64,000 nucleotides of DNA. Origin: Azonexaceae bacterium s22. Lineage in GTDB: Bacteria > Pseudomonadota > Gammaproteobacteria > Burkholderiales > Rhodocyclaceae. Under the pieces are notes generated by a model. It did no database searches, was not told the DNA's origin, and saw only the letters and a program-made list of their open reading frames with translations. Shown here piece after piece: positions 30,914 to 41,578 of this stretch (position 1 is the stretch's first letter; the number at the start of each line of letters is the position of its first letter). The stretch is from assembly GCA_016617495.1 (NCBI GenBank), contig WYCU01000004.1, forward strand, positions 248,001 to 312,000. The letters are read 5' to 3'. A program made the position numbers and the translations under genes.

Positions 30914-32692
30914 TTAGCCCCTGCGGGTCTCTGGTACGTCCACGGACGGCGGAGAGAACGGGCGCGAGAACATTGCGTCCCTGCACTCCGGTTTCTTGGC
31001 CCACTCGGAGATCATCTTGCCGTTGGCCGTCTCGTGCAGGCGCTCGTTTACCTCCCGGGCCCATATCTCGACCTGTTCGAGGAACTGGGGCGAGACGCCC
31101 TGATTGCGCCAGACCTTTTCGAGATCGAAGGCGTCGCGATAGGTGGTTGCCACGACGGCTACCGTGTAGGCCGCGACGTTGGCGAGGAAGGCTGAGACAA
31201 GTGGACGCGCCGTCTTATGGACCGCCTTGAATACGAGAGCCTTGGCCACGAGAGCCTTGAAGAAAGTTGGGTCGGGGACCAGCGGATTCCCGGACGCCTC
31301 GGCCTCGCCTAGCCCGGTCATGAAGCGATCGAAGCATTTCTGGGTTCCGAGGCTGACTACGTCAGGCCTGGCGTCCCACGCCATCATGTATTTGGCCAAC
31401 TCCGTCTTCGTAATCTTGCGCGAGGGCGGAATGGCCTCCTTCAAATCCCGCAGGCGCGCCGCGGTGGTTCCCTCCTTGGCGAGAAGCGTGTTGTAGCTTC
31501 CTGCGGCCCGCTCGTAGAACCATCGGCCGACGCCGTCCGGACAGTAGACCTTCGACGAGAGGGTTTCGACGTCAACGTGGAAGGGCTTGTTTGCCGACAA
31601 ATCGGATTGCCGAACGGCGTTCTGTGAGTTCGCGAAACGCGAGATGTCGGAGACAAGGGCCTCCTCCTTGGCCGGATCTTCCTCCCTCATCACGATGATT
31701 TTCGCGGGAACCCTTACCTTGCTCAGGTCGGTGTCCGGATATTTTTTCTTCGCAAAGTAGAGCGAGGCTGTTGTTTGCCCCCCGTTCACAATCTGCATGC
31801 CCCGTAGCCAGACGATGCCGGGAGAACCGTCCTCCGCCCGAGCGAGCTTCATCTCGTCGGCGACAAGAACGATGCCGTTGTTGAAGGCCATGAACCGCTC
31901 AGGTGCTGAGCGAAGAGTGCTCTGAATGCCAGCGTTCACGCCCTTGGCCTTGACGCTCAGGAAGGAACGAACGTTGGCTTCGAGCAGCCTGGGACCAAAC
32001 TTTTCGTAGACGTAACGCAGCGCCTCGCCGGGAACCGCGGTAAGCGCGTAGTCGTAGTCGCCGGTCTGGCCCGGGACGAAGACACAGGGCAGAGGCGACC
32101 CGGAGACCTCGTTGAAGTCGATGACGAGCTCGTCCCGCGGCTTGCCTTCCGAGCGATGGCGGAACAGGCGCTCGATGTCCATGATTTCGAGTCGAACCGA
32201 CTTGCCTCCAATCTCCCGAGTTTTAAAACTCTTTGATTTGGTTATTCCGTCCGTGATCACAAAAATCCGAACCTGTTGGAGTTCGTCATATTTTTCGTGA
32301 ATGATCGTTGCTAGGGAGCGAGCCTCGTGAGTGTCGTCCAACTCCCTTTCAAGTCGCCCGTTAGCGCATAGCTCAAGAAAACGAACGCACTGCTGCGCGC
32401 TGGTTTTCAGGTCCTGCTCAGAGACGGGAGTAATCGTTTCGGCACCCTTGTAAAGGCTGATGAACAAATCAAGCTGCTCAATGTCTTCCGACATCGCATA
32501 GCCGCTTAGTTTCAGATTCGTCCGACCGACAGTCGCTTGATAATGGCAGCCTACTGGTTCGGAAGTCATCCCTACATCGACGAGATGCTGCATAACCACC
32601 TCGCAGAAAACCTCCTCCGAGAAGGACGCGCCTTCGCTCATCTGGGCCGCTATGTCGGCCCGCATCTCGCCGAGAAAGTCGTCGAGGGTCAT
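30914..32692 (-). CDS. AIPR-family protein (abortive-infection type)
   Basis: 592 residues. The central AIPR region is clear: RFMAFNNGIVLVADE, GMQIVNGGQTTASLYFA and SRFANSQNAVRQSDLSANKPFH, about residues 260-390. AIPR (abortive infection phage resistance) proteins are found in restriction and phage-defence gene sets; their biochemical activity is poorly known, possibly nucleic-acid binding or cleavage. It overlaps the PD-(D/E)XK gene by 4 bases and precedes vsr by 3. Confidence 0.9.
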   Translation of the reverse strand: MTLDDFLGEMRADIAAQMSEGASFSEEVFCEVVMQHLVDVGMTSEPVGCHYQATVGRTNLKLSGYAMSEDIEQLDLFISLYKGAETITPVSEQDLKTSAQQCVRFLELCANGRLERELDDTHEARSLATIIHEKYDELQQVRIFVITDGITKSKSFKTREIGGKSVRLEIMDIERLFRHRSEGKPRDELVIDFNEVSGSPLPCVFVPGQTGDYDYALTAVPGEALRYVYEKFGPRLLEANVRSFLSVKAKGVNAGIQSTLRSAPERFMAFNNGIVLVADEMKLARAEDGSPGIVWLRGMQIVNGGQTTASLYFAKKKYPDTDLSKVRVPAKIIVMREEDPAKEEALVSDISRFANSQNAVRQSDLSANKPFHVDVETLSSKVYCPDGVGRWFYERAAGSYNTLLAKEGTTAARLRDLKEAIPPSRKITKTELAKYMMAWDARPDVVSLGTQKCFDRFMTGLGEAEASGNPLVPDPTFFKALVAKALVFKAVHKTARPLVSAFLANVAAYTVAVVATTYRDAFDLEKVWRNQGVSPQFLEQVEIWAREVNERLHETANGKMISEWAKKPECRDAMFSRPFSPPSVDVPETRRG

Positions 32693-33702
32693 TGAATCTC
32701 TCCTAGTTGCGAAAGGACCTTGTCGAAGTCTCGCAGGAAGTCTCCGGCGTGGTCCAGATTGATTTCGTAGAGGGCGCGAGTGACGCCTGCGGGAACGACT
32801 CCCGGGGTCAGACGCGGAAAACCCTCTGTCACGGAGAGAACCCTTCTCTCCTTTGGCTCGAATCTTCGAGAATAGTTACCTGCATGTGCCTCCGCGTAGC
32901 CGGCGACCATGAGCCGATCACGCAGAAAGTCGACTCCCCCTGGTTCGTTTTCAAGTCGACGCTCGATCTCAGCGACCATTTCGGGAAGCGTCGCCCCTCC
33001 ATCGCCTCTCACGAACCTGACGGCGGCGAGGAACAACGGGGAGGCTACGGCGTCGTCCAGTTGCTCCAACGAGCCGATCTTTACCGGGAAGCCCGACGAG
33101 GACATCGTCGCCTTCACCTCAATCGCCCCGTCGCCGAGGAGGAAGTCCTGCGGAGCGTCGTCCGGCCCGACCCAGCCTCTAAGGACGCTTTCGGGCGAGA
33201 CTCCCGCGTCGAGAAACAGCGCCATGAAGTAGAGCTCTCCCGCGAGACCAAGCTCCGCCTCGGGACTGAGCGGCCCTGCACCACGAGACATGAACTGCTG
33301 CCAAGCGCGCACCCGTCCGAGGAAAACCCTCAAAAGCCTTGTTTCCGAAGCACCGTCCGCCGCCGCGTCATCAATTGCTCCGACGACGTCGCAGGCCATG
33401 GAGGCAAATAACTCGGAACTCCCCGCCGCCTGGCGCGTCAGCGCCAGTCGCAGGCCGTCATGGCCGGTCAAGTCTGCTTTCTCCACCAGGAACCCCTTGC
33501 CCTCCGGCAATCGTTCGGAGCGAGGCAAACTCACAGTGGGGAAGCAGAAAAGCACCGCCTCCGCATTGTCCGGCGAACGCCGGCCCGCCTGCACCTCGAC
33601 TGGACCGGCCGACGGAAGAGCAATGGCCTGCCAGCCTGGTGCTCCGTCGTCGCAGAACAGAGACGACCAAGCCAGAACAAACTCTTCACTCGGACGGGCC
33701 AT
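32689..33702 (-). CDS. PD-(D/E)XK motif protein (DUF4420-like)
   Basis: A 337-residue predicted nuclease. The catalytic core is in PQDFLLGDGAIEVKATMSS (Asp, then ExK) with a supporting Glu in EAELGLAGELYFMAL, the arrangement of PD-(D/E)XK restriction endonucleases of the DUF4420 family. It is the likely DNA-cutting subunit of the system. The start at 33702 overlaps the Z1 gene by 17 bases; an ATG at 33735 is possible but would extend farther into Z1. Confidence 0.86.
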   Translation of the reverse strand: MARPSEEFVLAWSSLFCDDGAPGWQAIALPSAGPVEVQAGRRSPDNAEAVLFCFPTVSLPRSERLPEGKGFLVEKADLTGHDGLRLALTRQAAGSSELFASMACDVVGAIDDAAADGASETRLLRVFLGRVRAWQQFMSRGAGPLSPEAELGLAGELYFMALFLDAGVSPESVLRGWVGPDDAPQDFLLGDGAIEVKATMSSSGFPVKIGSLEQLDDAVASPLFLAAVRFVRGDGGATLPEMVAEIERRLENEPGGVDFLRDRLMVAGYAEAHAGNYSRRFEPKERRVLSVTEGFPRLTPGVVPAGVTRALYEINLDHAGDFLRDFDKVLSQLGEIQ

Positions 33703-36601
33703 ATTCCTGCATCCAGTAGAGAAGGTTGACTTCATACTCCACCTTGATCGCCCTCTCGCTTGCGGGGAATGCGATTGCGAAGGCCATGATTGGTTTGCTC
33801 CAACCCGGGATGATCAGCCTCTCGGGTTTTTTGTCCTTATAGAAATAAGGCGAGAGCGGGTATAGCAGGAGCAATCCACGGTCTGCATCGCCGCCTAGTT
33901 TGCCGCGGGTCTCACGGATCCCTTTGCCGCTGGGAAAGCTCGGCTGATTGACGCGCCCACGAGCAGGATCGGGCTTCCACGCGGCGCGAGTCAATGCGAG
34001 GGCCTTACGCCAGACGTCGTCGCCGATGTCGATGCCTTCGTCTTTGGGGTCGGTCAGCACGCCGATGGCGAAGTTTTTCGGATCGACTCTATCCGGTTCT
34101 TCCGAATCTTCGGTTTTACGGATGAAATAGCTGGTCGAGGGGGGGCATCCAGGGAAAGCGTGCTCATCCCCTGCCCCATTGCCGCCGCCAAGAAGAGCGA
34201 CGCTCCATTTGGTCAGTTGCCCGGTCGCGACCATCTTCGAAATAAACTCGGACAGCACGGCGGCTTTAGCGCTCGTGGCATTCGGATGAGTGGCATAAAC
34301 GCCAAGAAACGTGAGAACACAGGGGGCGTCAACGTTCTTCCAGAGGCGTGCGCCAGGCCATGAGTCCGGCTCTCCGTCACGCTCGTATTTTAGCGACTCC
34401 TCCCACGCGACTCCGAGGGACGAGACCAAGGCGTCCGTGGCGTCGAGATTCTGCTGCTGTATTTTGGCATCGCGGTGGAAAAGGATGGTTTGAGGCCGTG
34501 TGCCGCTGTAAGTGAGAGAAAGCGTCTGAGCGTTTCGCATCTTCAACGGCGACGTCACGGTAAGCACCTCGTGCGACATCACTTTGAGACCGTATTGCTC
34601 CGGGGTGAGGTTGGCCTCGGCCATGAAGTCGAACTCCTCCCGCAACTCCTCGGAAGCATCGGCGATGTGACCGAACCACTTCACCAGATCGGGAGAGGTA
34701 TACAGCCGGCACAAGTCCAGATAGCCCGGGCGATATCCGAACCACCTGCCCATCTGCATAAGCGTGTCATACATCTTGGTGGTGCGCACGAAATAGCTAA
34801 CGCAAAGGCCTTCGAGCGTAAGCCCCCGGGCGAGCTTGTCGCCACCCACCGCAATCACTTTCAGCGCCGCGCCAGGCTTCGCATAGTCCAGCGCGTCTTT
34901 GGCAGTTCCGTTGATGGACCGAACCTCAATATCCTCGAGGACGTCCGGCAGAACGGCAAGAACCTCCTTCCAGTCAGGCATTGGCGGAGGACACTCTTCT
35001 TCCGGCGAGAGTTCTGCAACCCGATCGCGAACGGGCAGAAAGTCGGCCTCCCAAAGTTTTCGCAATTGGCCCAGTGTCTCCTCCGCGCCAATCCCGCGCG
35101 AGATTCGCTGTCGCATGCGCCGCACCGTTTTCTCAACCTGCTCGCGCACGTGCTTTTGCACGTCAACGAATCGGGTCACGTGAATCAGCATCGAGCTATG
35201 CTGATTTCCCTGGCCCCTCAGTTCGCGGGCTGCGCATGAGAGAACGAATGAGCAGATCGCCTCGCGCAACGACGGAGGAATCTCCTCCTCGCCTCCGTAG
35301 GTGGGTTGATGTGTCTTCTTGTGCTTGGGCGGCATCCAGCCCGAATCAGACTCTTGGTCGTAATGATCAAGAATGTTTCTCGCGAGCGGGAGAGCCCCCG
35401 TTCGGCCTTCCTTCGTCATCCTGCCGAATATCCTGGCAGGACCGACATAGTTGGACGGAGCGGCCAGATTGATGATGAACGACCGAGGAAAGAGGTCCGC
35501 GCCTTCCTTGGCCGTTGCTCCCTTGTGATGAATGAAGATATTGGCGAAAGGCGTGGCCGTGTAGCCGACATATGCCTTTCTAGTGAAGGCATGAAGAATC
35601 TGGCGAATGAGACTGTTGATGGTCTTTGGCTGATGCTCCTCGTCCGGAGTGCCGTCATCCTTGAATATCTGCTCTCCCGTATCGACCGAGGCGTTATCCG
35701 CCTCGTCGTCGATCATGAGAAGAGGTAGTTTTGTAACCAGCTTTCGACCGTCGTTCGCGTCGGAGCTGTCTGCCACCCGAGTGTTAATCCATTGCAGAAG
35801 GGCCGTGAGGACGGTCTTCTGTTTCTTGACGACAAAAAGCCAAGGGCGCTCTTCTGGTGAAATTCCGGGGAAGCTTCTAGAGCGAACTTTGCTGAAATCA
35901 CCGTTATCCGCACGAGTTGTCGCTGAATGCGTTTTCAAATCCCCCCCGAACTCAGCAACTCCGATCGGCATGCCCGGATCGCAATCGACGGTCGTCTCGT
36001 AGCCGAGAAAGCTCTCCTCTAGCCGCATCTGCGTCTGCGAGCGCAGGTTGTTATGCATGCCCGCGAGAACGATGATGATCTTGTAGCCGGCATCAGCGGC
36101 CTTGCAGATGAGTCCGGAGTAGTTGCTGGTCTTGCCCGATTGGACGTGTCCGACAACCAAACCACGACGGTCCCACGGATCCGTTCGTTTTGGATCTTCC
36201 AGAAGTCGGAGGATGTCCTCCGTAGCCTCGTCGATGCCTTCCACCACGACGTCGGACAGCTTGGACTCCAAGTAGTCCCGATATCGGCGCCAGTAGTCCC
36301 AATCACGCTTGCGAGATGCGAAGAGCCATTCCACGTGTTCCGTATCATTCTTATCCGTCAACGTAGTGGATTTGCCGATTTTGTGGCTGAAACGCTGAAT
36401 CAGGATTACGACAGCCTGGCTCTGGTCCACCAAGTGAGGCGCGTCGCAGGCAAACATCATGGTCGCAAGGCTGACCTTCTCCGCGATAAATGCCGGGGTG
36501 ATCTTGGATTTGTCTTTTTCTGCCTTCACCAGACGTTGAGCGGTGGCGACAACATTCTCCAAGAGTTCCGCCTGAACTCCTGCGTCTTCTTTTTCGTTCA
36601 T
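33686..36601 (-). CDS. Z1-domain helicase-like ATPase
   Basis: A 971-residue P-loop ATPase related to superfamily 2 helicases. Walker A is GHVQSGKT at residues 151-158, the Walker B/DEAD-type motif is IDDEAD (297-302), and downstream ALKVIAVGGDKLARGLTLEG and MGRWFGYRPGY correspond to the Z1 domain with helicase motifs V-VI-like Arg residues. Predicted to translocate on or remodel DNA for the nuclease subunits. Start and stop overlap or adjoin both neighbours (4 and 17 bases). Confidence 0.92.
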   Translation of the reverse strand: MNEKEDAGVQAELLENVVATAQRLVKAEKDKSKITPAFIAEKVSLATMMFACDAPHLVDQSQAVVILIQRFSHKIGKSTTLTDKNDTEHVEWLFASRKRDWDYWRRYRDYLESKLSDVVVEGIDEATEDILRLLEDPKRTDPWDRRGLVVGHVQSGKTSNYSGLICKAADAGYKIIIVLAGMHNNLRSQTQMRLEESFLGYETTVDCDPGMPIGVAEFGGDLKTHSATTRADNGDFSKVRSRSFPGISPEERPWLFVVKKQKTVLTALLQWINTRVADSSDANDGRKLVTKLPLLMIDDEADNASVDTGEQIFKDDGTPDEEHQPKTINSLIRQILHAFTRKAYVGYTATPFANIFIHHKGATAKEGADLFPRSFIINLAAPSNYVGPARIFGRMTKEGRTGALPLARNILDHYDQESDSGWMPPKHKKTHQPTYGGEEEIPPSLREAICSFVLSCAARELRGQGNQHSSMLIHVTRFVDVQKHVREQVEKTVRRMRQRISRGIGAEETLGQLRKLWEADFLPVRDRVAELSPEEECPPPMPDWKEVLAVLPDVLEDIEVRSINGTAKDALDYAKPGAALKVIAVGGDKLARGLTLEGLCVSYFVRTTKMYDTLMQMGRWFGYRPGYLDLCRLYTSPDLVKWFGHIADASEELREEFDFMAEANLTPEQYGLKVMSHEVLTVTSPLKMRNAQTLSLTYSGTRPQTILFHRDAKIQQQNLDATDALVSSLGVAWEESLKYERDGEPDSWPGARLWKNVDAPCVLTFLGVYATHPNATSAKAAVLSEFISKMVATGQLTKWSVALLGGGNGAGDEHAFPGCPPSTSYFIRKTEDSEEPDRVDPKNFAIGVLTDPKDEGIDIGDDVWRKALALTRAAWKPDPARGRVNQPSFPSGKGIRETRGKLGGDADRGLLLLYPLSPYFYKDKKPERLIIPGWSKPIMAFAIAFPASERAIKVEYEVNLLYWMQEYGPSE

Positions 36602-38094
36602 TCACTTCTCCCTAGATTTGCGATCAGCGAGGGGTATTTCTGGAATGGCTCGGTTTTCAGCATGGCTTTTCGCGCCTCCTCCACGTTCAGACCCTTACGC
36701 GAAATCAGATCGTCGAATAGAACGGTAGCTACCTCTATCACAGCCTCGTTCGGCTCTCCCTCGAACCCGGTTCTCGGTGTGTCTTTGTTCTCGGCGGTGT
36801 CTAGCCAGATACGCTGAACAGGCACCGTCTCCTCGACGACCCTCAACATCGCCCTTACGAGTTCCTTCTGTTCCCCGCAGGCCTCGATGACCGCCGCGAC
36901 GGCCGGATGCCCCTCGTGGATGCGGTATCGGATACCGCTCCGAAGACGCTCGACTCGCCACGCCTGCTCAACCGGGGTGCCGCCTGGCCCTGGCGTTGGT
37001 GATCCCCGAAAGGCGAAAACCTTGCGCGCCTTCTCCCGCGTGTTCTCGGCCAAGCCGGTCAGCCATGGGCGGACGTAGACGGGCGGACGGGCCGTGGACT
37101 TCCTGACGTCGATCTTCCAGTCGGCGTCGGCGGAGTTTGGAATGTCCACCCGTATTCGCGCCAGGCGATGCGATTCCTCGCGGTTCCACGCCCTTCCCCT
37201 GCCGAGTCCGAGCCACCCTCCCGCCAAGAGCAGACGCTTGTTGCGATAAACGTAGAAGCCTTGCTGGGACGTCCATCCTTCCGGACCTCCCGCTCTTTGA
37301 AACTCGTCGTCTGAAAGCTTGTCCTTGTGAGGCAGCACGTGACATTGAACGGACAGAATGCCGGAAGGCGTGGTCTTGCGTTCCAAGGGAGACTCCATGG
37401 CTTTCGCAGGATGACCGGTCATGAAGGGATCCCAAGGGTGCACCAGTCTGTCGTTGATGGACAGTCTTAAATCCGGTCGCGGCCCTTCGATGAGACGATG
37501 GAAAATCATCGCGAGACGAGACTCGACGTCGTCTGCCAGGTCGGCGAAGTGGTCGAGGGTAGAGCCGGGCGTGACCACCCGATCCATTCTCTCCCAGAGG
37601 ACCAGCGTTCCCGAGCGCAGGGTGGCAAGAGGCTCAAGGAATCGTTCGGAGCCGGGAGACGGCCCCTCGAACATGCGCCAACCTCCCTCCGGATCGGTGG
37701 CGATGGCGTCGAGGTCCCAGCGCAGGCAGACGATCTCCCGTCCCTCGCGCCTCGACGCTACCGTGAGACTGCGACACTGGGAGAAGGACGCCGTTTTCAG
37801 GCCGAGGCCGAAGCGGCCGAGGTCCGTCGGGGCTCTCTCGTCGAGAGGATTGAGCGTCCCGAGCGTCATGGCGGCTTCGAGCTCCGGGTCACTCATGCCG
37901 CGCCCGTCGTCGAGAATCGAGATCCGGCTATTCGCTCCGTCCCAATCGAAGCGAAGGCGCACCTCGGAGGCCGCGGCGGAGACAGAGTTGTCCACAACAT
38001 CCGCCAAGGCCGCGGCGGTGGAGTATCCGAGCCCCCTGAGGGCCTCCATCATCGCGCCGGCCTTTGGCGGGGCGAGTCTGCTTCTTTGCGTCAT
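36598..38094 (-). CDS. GHKL ATPase, MutL/MORC-like
   Basis: A 498-residue HSP90-type ATPase. The N box is [10 protein letters not shown] (31-40), G1 is DDGRGM (62-67) and G2 is [12 protein letters not shown] (93-104). Fusion of this fold with a C-terminal S5-like region resembles the bacterial relatives of eukaryotic MORC proteins, found by comparative genomics in restriction-modification operons with Z1 proteins. It probably acts as an ATP-driven clamp that signals foreign DNA to Z1 and the nuclease. It overlaps both the sigma gene and the Z1 gene by 4 bases. Confidence 0.9.
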   Translation of the reverse strand: MTQRSRLAPPKAGAMMEALRGLGYSTAAALADVVDNSVSAAASEVRLRFDWDGANSRISILDDGRGMSDPELEAAMTLGTLNPLDERAPTDLGRFGLGLKTASFSQCRSLTVASRREGREIVCLRWDLDAIATDPEGGWRMFEGPSPGSERFLEPLATLRSGTLVLWERMDRVVTPGSTLDHFADLADDVESRLAMIFHRLIEGPRPDLRLSINDRLVHPWDPFMTGHPAKAMESPLERKTTPSGILSVQCHVLPHKDKLSDDEFQRAGGPEGWTSQQGFYVYRNKRLLLAGGWLGLGRGRAWNREESHRLARIRVDIPNSADADWKIDVRKSTARPPVYVRPWLTGLAENTREKARKVFAFRGSPTPGPGGTPVEQAWRVERLRSGIRYRIHEGHPAVAAVIEACGEQKELVRAMLRVVEETVPVQRIWLDTAENKDTPRTGFEGEPNEAVIEVATVLFDDLISRKGLNVEEARKAMLKTEPFQKYPSLIANLGRSE

Positions 38095-40634
38095 TCAAAG
38101 AAACTCCGTAGTTGGTCGGAACGATTGGGGTGCCGCAGCTTGCGTAGGGCCTTGGCTTCGATCTGGCGGATGCGCTCTCGCGTGACGTCGAACCGCTTGC
38201 CGACTTCTTCCAGGGTATGGTCGGTGTTCATGTCGATGCCGAAACGCATGCGCAGGACCTGCGCCTCCCTCGTAGCCAAGCTGCCAAGAATCTCGTTGGT
38301 GATGCTGCGAAGACCGGCATACGTCGCCGCATCTTCTGGATTCAGGGCGTTTAGGTCTTCGATAAAGTCGCCAAGGCGCGAGTCGTCGTCGCAAGGGGTT
38401 TCAATGGAAACGGGCTCCTCGGCAATCTTCATGATCTTGCGGATTTTGTCCTCTGGAATGTCCATTTCCTTGGCCAGGGCTTCGGGAGCGGGTTCTGCGC
38501 AGGTTTCCTGCCGAATCCGACGGCTGATCCGATTCATCTTGTTGATTGTTTCGATCATGTGCACCGGGATGCGAATGGTCCGCGCTTGATCGGCGATTGC
38601 GCGGGTGACGGCTTGGCGGACCCACCACGTGGCATAGGTGGAGAACTTGTATCCGCGGCGGTATTCAAACTTGTCCACTGCCTTCATCAGTCCGATGTTG
38701 CCCTCCTGAATAAGGTCGAGGAATTGCAAGCCCCGATTGGTGTATTTCTTGGAGATGGATACGACCAAACGCAGGTTGGCTTCGGTCATTTCACGCCTGG
38801 CGCGACGAGCCTTGGCTTCGCCGGTGGACATCTGCTTGTTGATTTCCTTGAGCACCCTCAGCGAGATGCCAACGTGCTCATGGATTGCCAGCAGCTTGCG
38901 CTGCTCCTCTTGGATGTCTGGCGCGCAGCGCGCGAGAATCGCGACGTAGTTCTTCGGCGCGGCGGCGATTTCGGCCTTGGCCCAGTCAAGGTTGGTTTCA
39001 TTTCCGGGGAAGGACTGAATGAAATGTTGCCTCGGCATCTTGACGCGGTCGACGCAGATTCGCTGGATTTTTCGTTCGCTGCTGCGCACCCGCTCGACCA
39101 TGTCGCGCACGCTGTCACATAAGCGATCGATGACGCGAGAGGTGAAGCGAATGTTCATTAGCTCGTCGGACATCTCCTGTTGCAACTTAACGTAGAGCTT
39201 GTCCTGCGCGCCTTTGCCGGCCAGGGTCTTTTGCGCCTTGGCATGCAGCGCCCGGATGGTATTGAAACGCTCCAAGACTTCGGTTCTTAGTTGCAGCAAG
39301 GAGGCGGCCGCTGCTCCGCCGCCCTCCTCTTCGCCGTCCACATCGTCGGCATCGTAGTTCTCGCCGACCTCGGCAGACGGTTCATCCTCAATCGAAAGCT
39401 GGTCGAAAAGGCCGTCAACCAGCTCGTCGACGCGCATTTCATCAGCGGCAATCCTGTCAGCCAGGTCCAGGATTTCGGAAACGATTGCCGGGCAAGCCGA
39501 GAGGGCTCGAACAACAATCATCCTCCCCTCTTCGATGCGCTTGGCAATCTCGATTTCGCCTTCGCGCGTCAGCAGTTCTACTGCCCCCATCTCGCGCATG
39601 TATAGGTAGGCCGGATCGGCGCGAACGGAGCCGAGCCCCTCGGCGAACTCCATCGCATCCGTCAGGAGACGATCCTCCTCCATTGTGGGCTCGCCATGGA
39701 AAGGTTTCTCTTCCCCGGTCCATTCGACCACGGTCGCACCGAGTTCACCGGCGACGAGTGCCAAAAGCCTTTCAGCCTCTTCGTTGCGCGTCCCGTCGGC
39801 ATTTGAGCAGACCTCGATCAGGCTTTCCTCGGAGACAACTCCCTCGCGAAGGGCCCGGAAAAGAAGCGCCCTGACGGCTCCGCCGCCATCGTCGCGGGAG
39901 AGTGGAACGGCTCTCGCAGGCAAATGAAGCTCTACGTCCCCCCAGTCCTCGTCGCGATCAACGACTTTGTGACGAGCGATAGTTTCGTGCACCAACCTTG
40001 CGGCCTCGGCGACGCTTTCGTCACCCTCCGGTGCTGCGGACTCTTCCTCTGCCTCCCAGTCGTCGGCTCCAAACTCGTCCAAAGGCTCGTCGTCGAGCAA
40101 GACGACCTCGGAGTCGCCCTTCGACGCTTCCTCCGCCACGGGGGCCTCGACCTCGCTCTCCGTGACTGGGAGAGCATCGTCGCAGAGGACGCCCGCCGAT
40201 TCTGCGTCTAAACAATGCTCGAACGGTGTTTCCAACGCGGCTGAGTCTTCGACGGGGACGCTTTCATGCAAAACAGGAAACGATTCGGGATTACCCAAAA
40301 GCGTTTCTTCCTGATGTTCAGGCTCAGGAGGAGCGATGCGCGCCAACGCCTCCGTTAGCAAGTAGATCGTCTCGGTGCATCCCGCCTTCCTCGCGTGGGC
40401 CAAGGCGTCCATCCCGCCCTCATCCGCAAGCGTCGGGTTTGCCCCGGCGTCCAGCAACAAGCGAACGGCCCCTTTTCTCCGCTTTGCGGAAGCGAGAATC
40501 AAGGGCGTCGCCCCGGAGCCATCCCGCGCGTCCAAGTCGTCGCCCCTGCGGATATGTAGCTTGATCGCCGTCTCGACGCCCGAAATGGCGGCGAGTTTGA
40601 GGAGTGGGTTGAGCTTTCTCACGGGTCTATCCAT
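38091..40634 (-). CDS. RpoD-like sigma factor with N-terminal ankyrin repeats
   Basis: 847 residues (from the ATG at 40634). Residues 8-100 are about three ankyrin repeats ([19 protein letters not shown], then [14 protein letters not shown]). Residues 105-240 form an acidic linker; 251-305 resemble sigma region 1.1; 338-370 are region 1.2 ([20 protein letters not shown]); then a long non-conserved region. Regions 2 (615-690, including the DNA-melting helix [15 protein letters not shown]), 3 and 4 (HTH near 806-830, ending [11 protein letters not shown]) are nearly housekeeping in sequence. It should bind core polymerase and standard -10/-35 promoters. It is translationally coupled to the WYL gene (8-base overlap) and the GHKL gene (4-base overlap), so it is part of the defence operon. 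ATGs at 40655 and 40667 are possible. Confidence 0.92.
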   Translation of the reverse strand: MDRPVRKLNPLLKLAAISGVETAIKLHIRRGDDLDARDGSGATPLILASAKRRKGAVRLLLDAGANPTLADEGGMDALAHARKAGCTETIYLLTEALARIAPPEPEHQEETLLGNPESFPVLHESVPVEDSAALETPFEHCLDAESAGVLCDDALPVTESEVEAPVAEEASKGDSEVVLLDDEPLDEFGADDWEAEEESAAPEGDESVAEAARLVHETIARHKVVDRDEDWGDVELHLPARAVPLSRDDGGGAVRALLFRALREGVVSEESLIEVCSNADGTRNEEAERLLALVAGELGATVVEWTGEEKPFHGEPTMEEDRLLTDAMEFAEGLGSVRADPAYLYMREMGAVELLTREGEIEIAKRIEEGRMIVVRALSACPAIVSEILDLADRIAADEMRVDELVDGLFDQLSIEDEPSAEVGENYDADDVDGEEEGGGAAAASLLQLRTEVLERFNTIRALHAKAQKTLAGKGAQDKLYVKLQQEMSDELMNIRFTSRVIDRLCDSVRDMVERVRSSERKIQRICVDRVKMPRQHFIQSFPGNETNLDWAKAEIAAAPKNYVAILARCAPDIQEEQRKLLAIHEHVGISLRVLKEINKQMSTGEAKARRARREMTEANLRLVVSISKKYTNRGLQFLDLIQEGNIGLMKAVDKFEYRRGYKFSTYATWWVRQAVTRAIADQARTIRIPVHMIETINKMNRISRRIRQETCAEPAPEALAKEMDIPEDKIRKIMKIAEEPVSIETPCDDDSRLGDFIEDLNALNPEDAATYAGLRSITNEILGSLATREAQVLRMRFGIDMNTDHTLEEVGKRFDVTRERIRQIEAKALRKLRHPNRSDQLRSFFE

Positions 40635-41520
40635 GGGAAAGCTCTTTGGAAGCATAGCCGGGGGCAATGGACGCGCTGTCCACTCCCTCCAAAACCGCGC
40701 GATTGCTGAGCCATAGACGATATTCTGGCCCCCTTAGGGAATGCCCCTCTGAACAGTCGACACTCCATCGGCGCAGAACGTAGCCTGCGAGAGCGGCCTT
40801 TGCGCGGATTCGCAGAACACCGTTCGTCATCGGATAGTCGAGCTCAGCTAGTTCGGGGCGAGGAAAGTCCGGATGAGGGACGATTTCCATCTCCACTTCG
40901 CGGGACCACTGGATGTCGTAAGCCACCGACTCCTCGGGGGCAGGCTCGCCAGAGACTACCCGCACGGAACGAATGCGCGTAAGCACAAAGTCGCGAAAGG
41001 AGAATGTTCTCCGATCAAAGGCCCGTACATGCCAGCGCAAACCGTTATCTGCCAGTGCCAAAGGAACGATTTCTCGTTCGTTTGCTCCGCTGGACGATGA
41101 TACGTACGACACGGAAAGAACGAGCCTTCCACTTATTGCCCTAGTAACCGCAGCAAGGGTCTCGATGATAGGACGGCTTATAGGCACTGGATACTCGCAT
41201 GGCACCAAGCCACTCGCCGCCCCACCCAGACCATCCCCAAATCCTCTGGAGAGAGCGGACAGCACACGATCTAGAGGATGCTCGAACAAGGGACTGAAAT
41301 GCTCGGTTGCCCGATAAGTCTTGGAGCGTCCATCAAAATAGATATTGTTGGAAGCAAGAGAACGGTAGCGTGCAAGATCTCTCGTCGCAACCGCTGGCGC
41401 GACGTCAAATCGTCTCAAGAGGTCAACTCTGGAGACCTCGCCGAGGAAGAATAGTCTGAAATCTATGTGCGCAAGCCGCTCTCTCTGAGCACCGCCCGCC
41501 ACCTGAACGTCCGTTCTCAA
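40627..41520 (-). CDS. WYL-domain transcription regulator of the defence operon
   Basis: About 297 residues. An N-terminal winged HTH ([20 protein letters not shown], then [13 protein letters not shown]) precedes a WYL domain ([20 protein letters not shown]) and a C-terminal extension ([13 protein letters not shown]). This is the BrxR/CapW architecture of repressors that guard phage-defence operons. The frame is open to an ATG at 41583, but that would place two inverted repeats inside the gene; a TTG at 41520 or GTG at 41502 agrees better with the family N terminus, so the start is uncertain. First gene of the operon. Confidence 0.83.
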   Translation of the reverse strand: MRTDVQVAGGAQRERLAHIDFRLFFLGEVSRVDLLRRFDVAPAVATRDLARYRSLASNNIYFDGRSKTYRATEHFSPLFEHPLDRVLSALSRGFGDGLGGAASGLVPCEYPVPISRPIIETLAAVTRAISGRLVLSVSYVSSSSGANEREIVPLALADNGLRWHVRAFDRRTFSFRDFVLTRIRSVRVVSGEPAPEESVAYDIQWSREVEMEIVPHPDFPRPELAELDYPMTNGVLRIRAKAALAGYVLRRWSVDCSEGHSLRGPEYRLWLSNRAVLEGVDSASIAPGYASKELSHG

Positions 41521-41534
41521 CGGATTCTCGCAAC

Positions 41535-41578
41535 TGTCATGATGACAATGGATTCTACAGACCAGTCGCTGGCCTGTA
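41535..41578 (-). promoter_or_regulatory. Candidate operator: two inverted repeats before the WYL gene
   Basis: TACAGACCAG-TCG-CTGGCCTGTA (41556-41578) pairs 9 of 10 positions, and TGTCAT-G-ATGACA (41535-41547) is a perfect 6-bp dyad. Both lie just upstream of the likely start of the WYL gene, as expected for autoregulation by a WYL repressor. Just beyond, an AT-rich stretch (41585-41610) with CTAATC-TTTTT-GATTAG could hold the promoter. Confidence 0.55.

Noticed and set aside
34475-35239. 254-codon frame antisense to the Z1 gene
   Set aside because: The Z1 protein is intact on the minus strand and no promoter or ribosome site supports the other frame.
28878-41520. DISARM or BREX system
   Set aside because: No DrmA/DrmB/DrmC, PglZ, PglX or BrxC-type gene; the GHKL-Z1-DUF4420-AIPR set is a different type.
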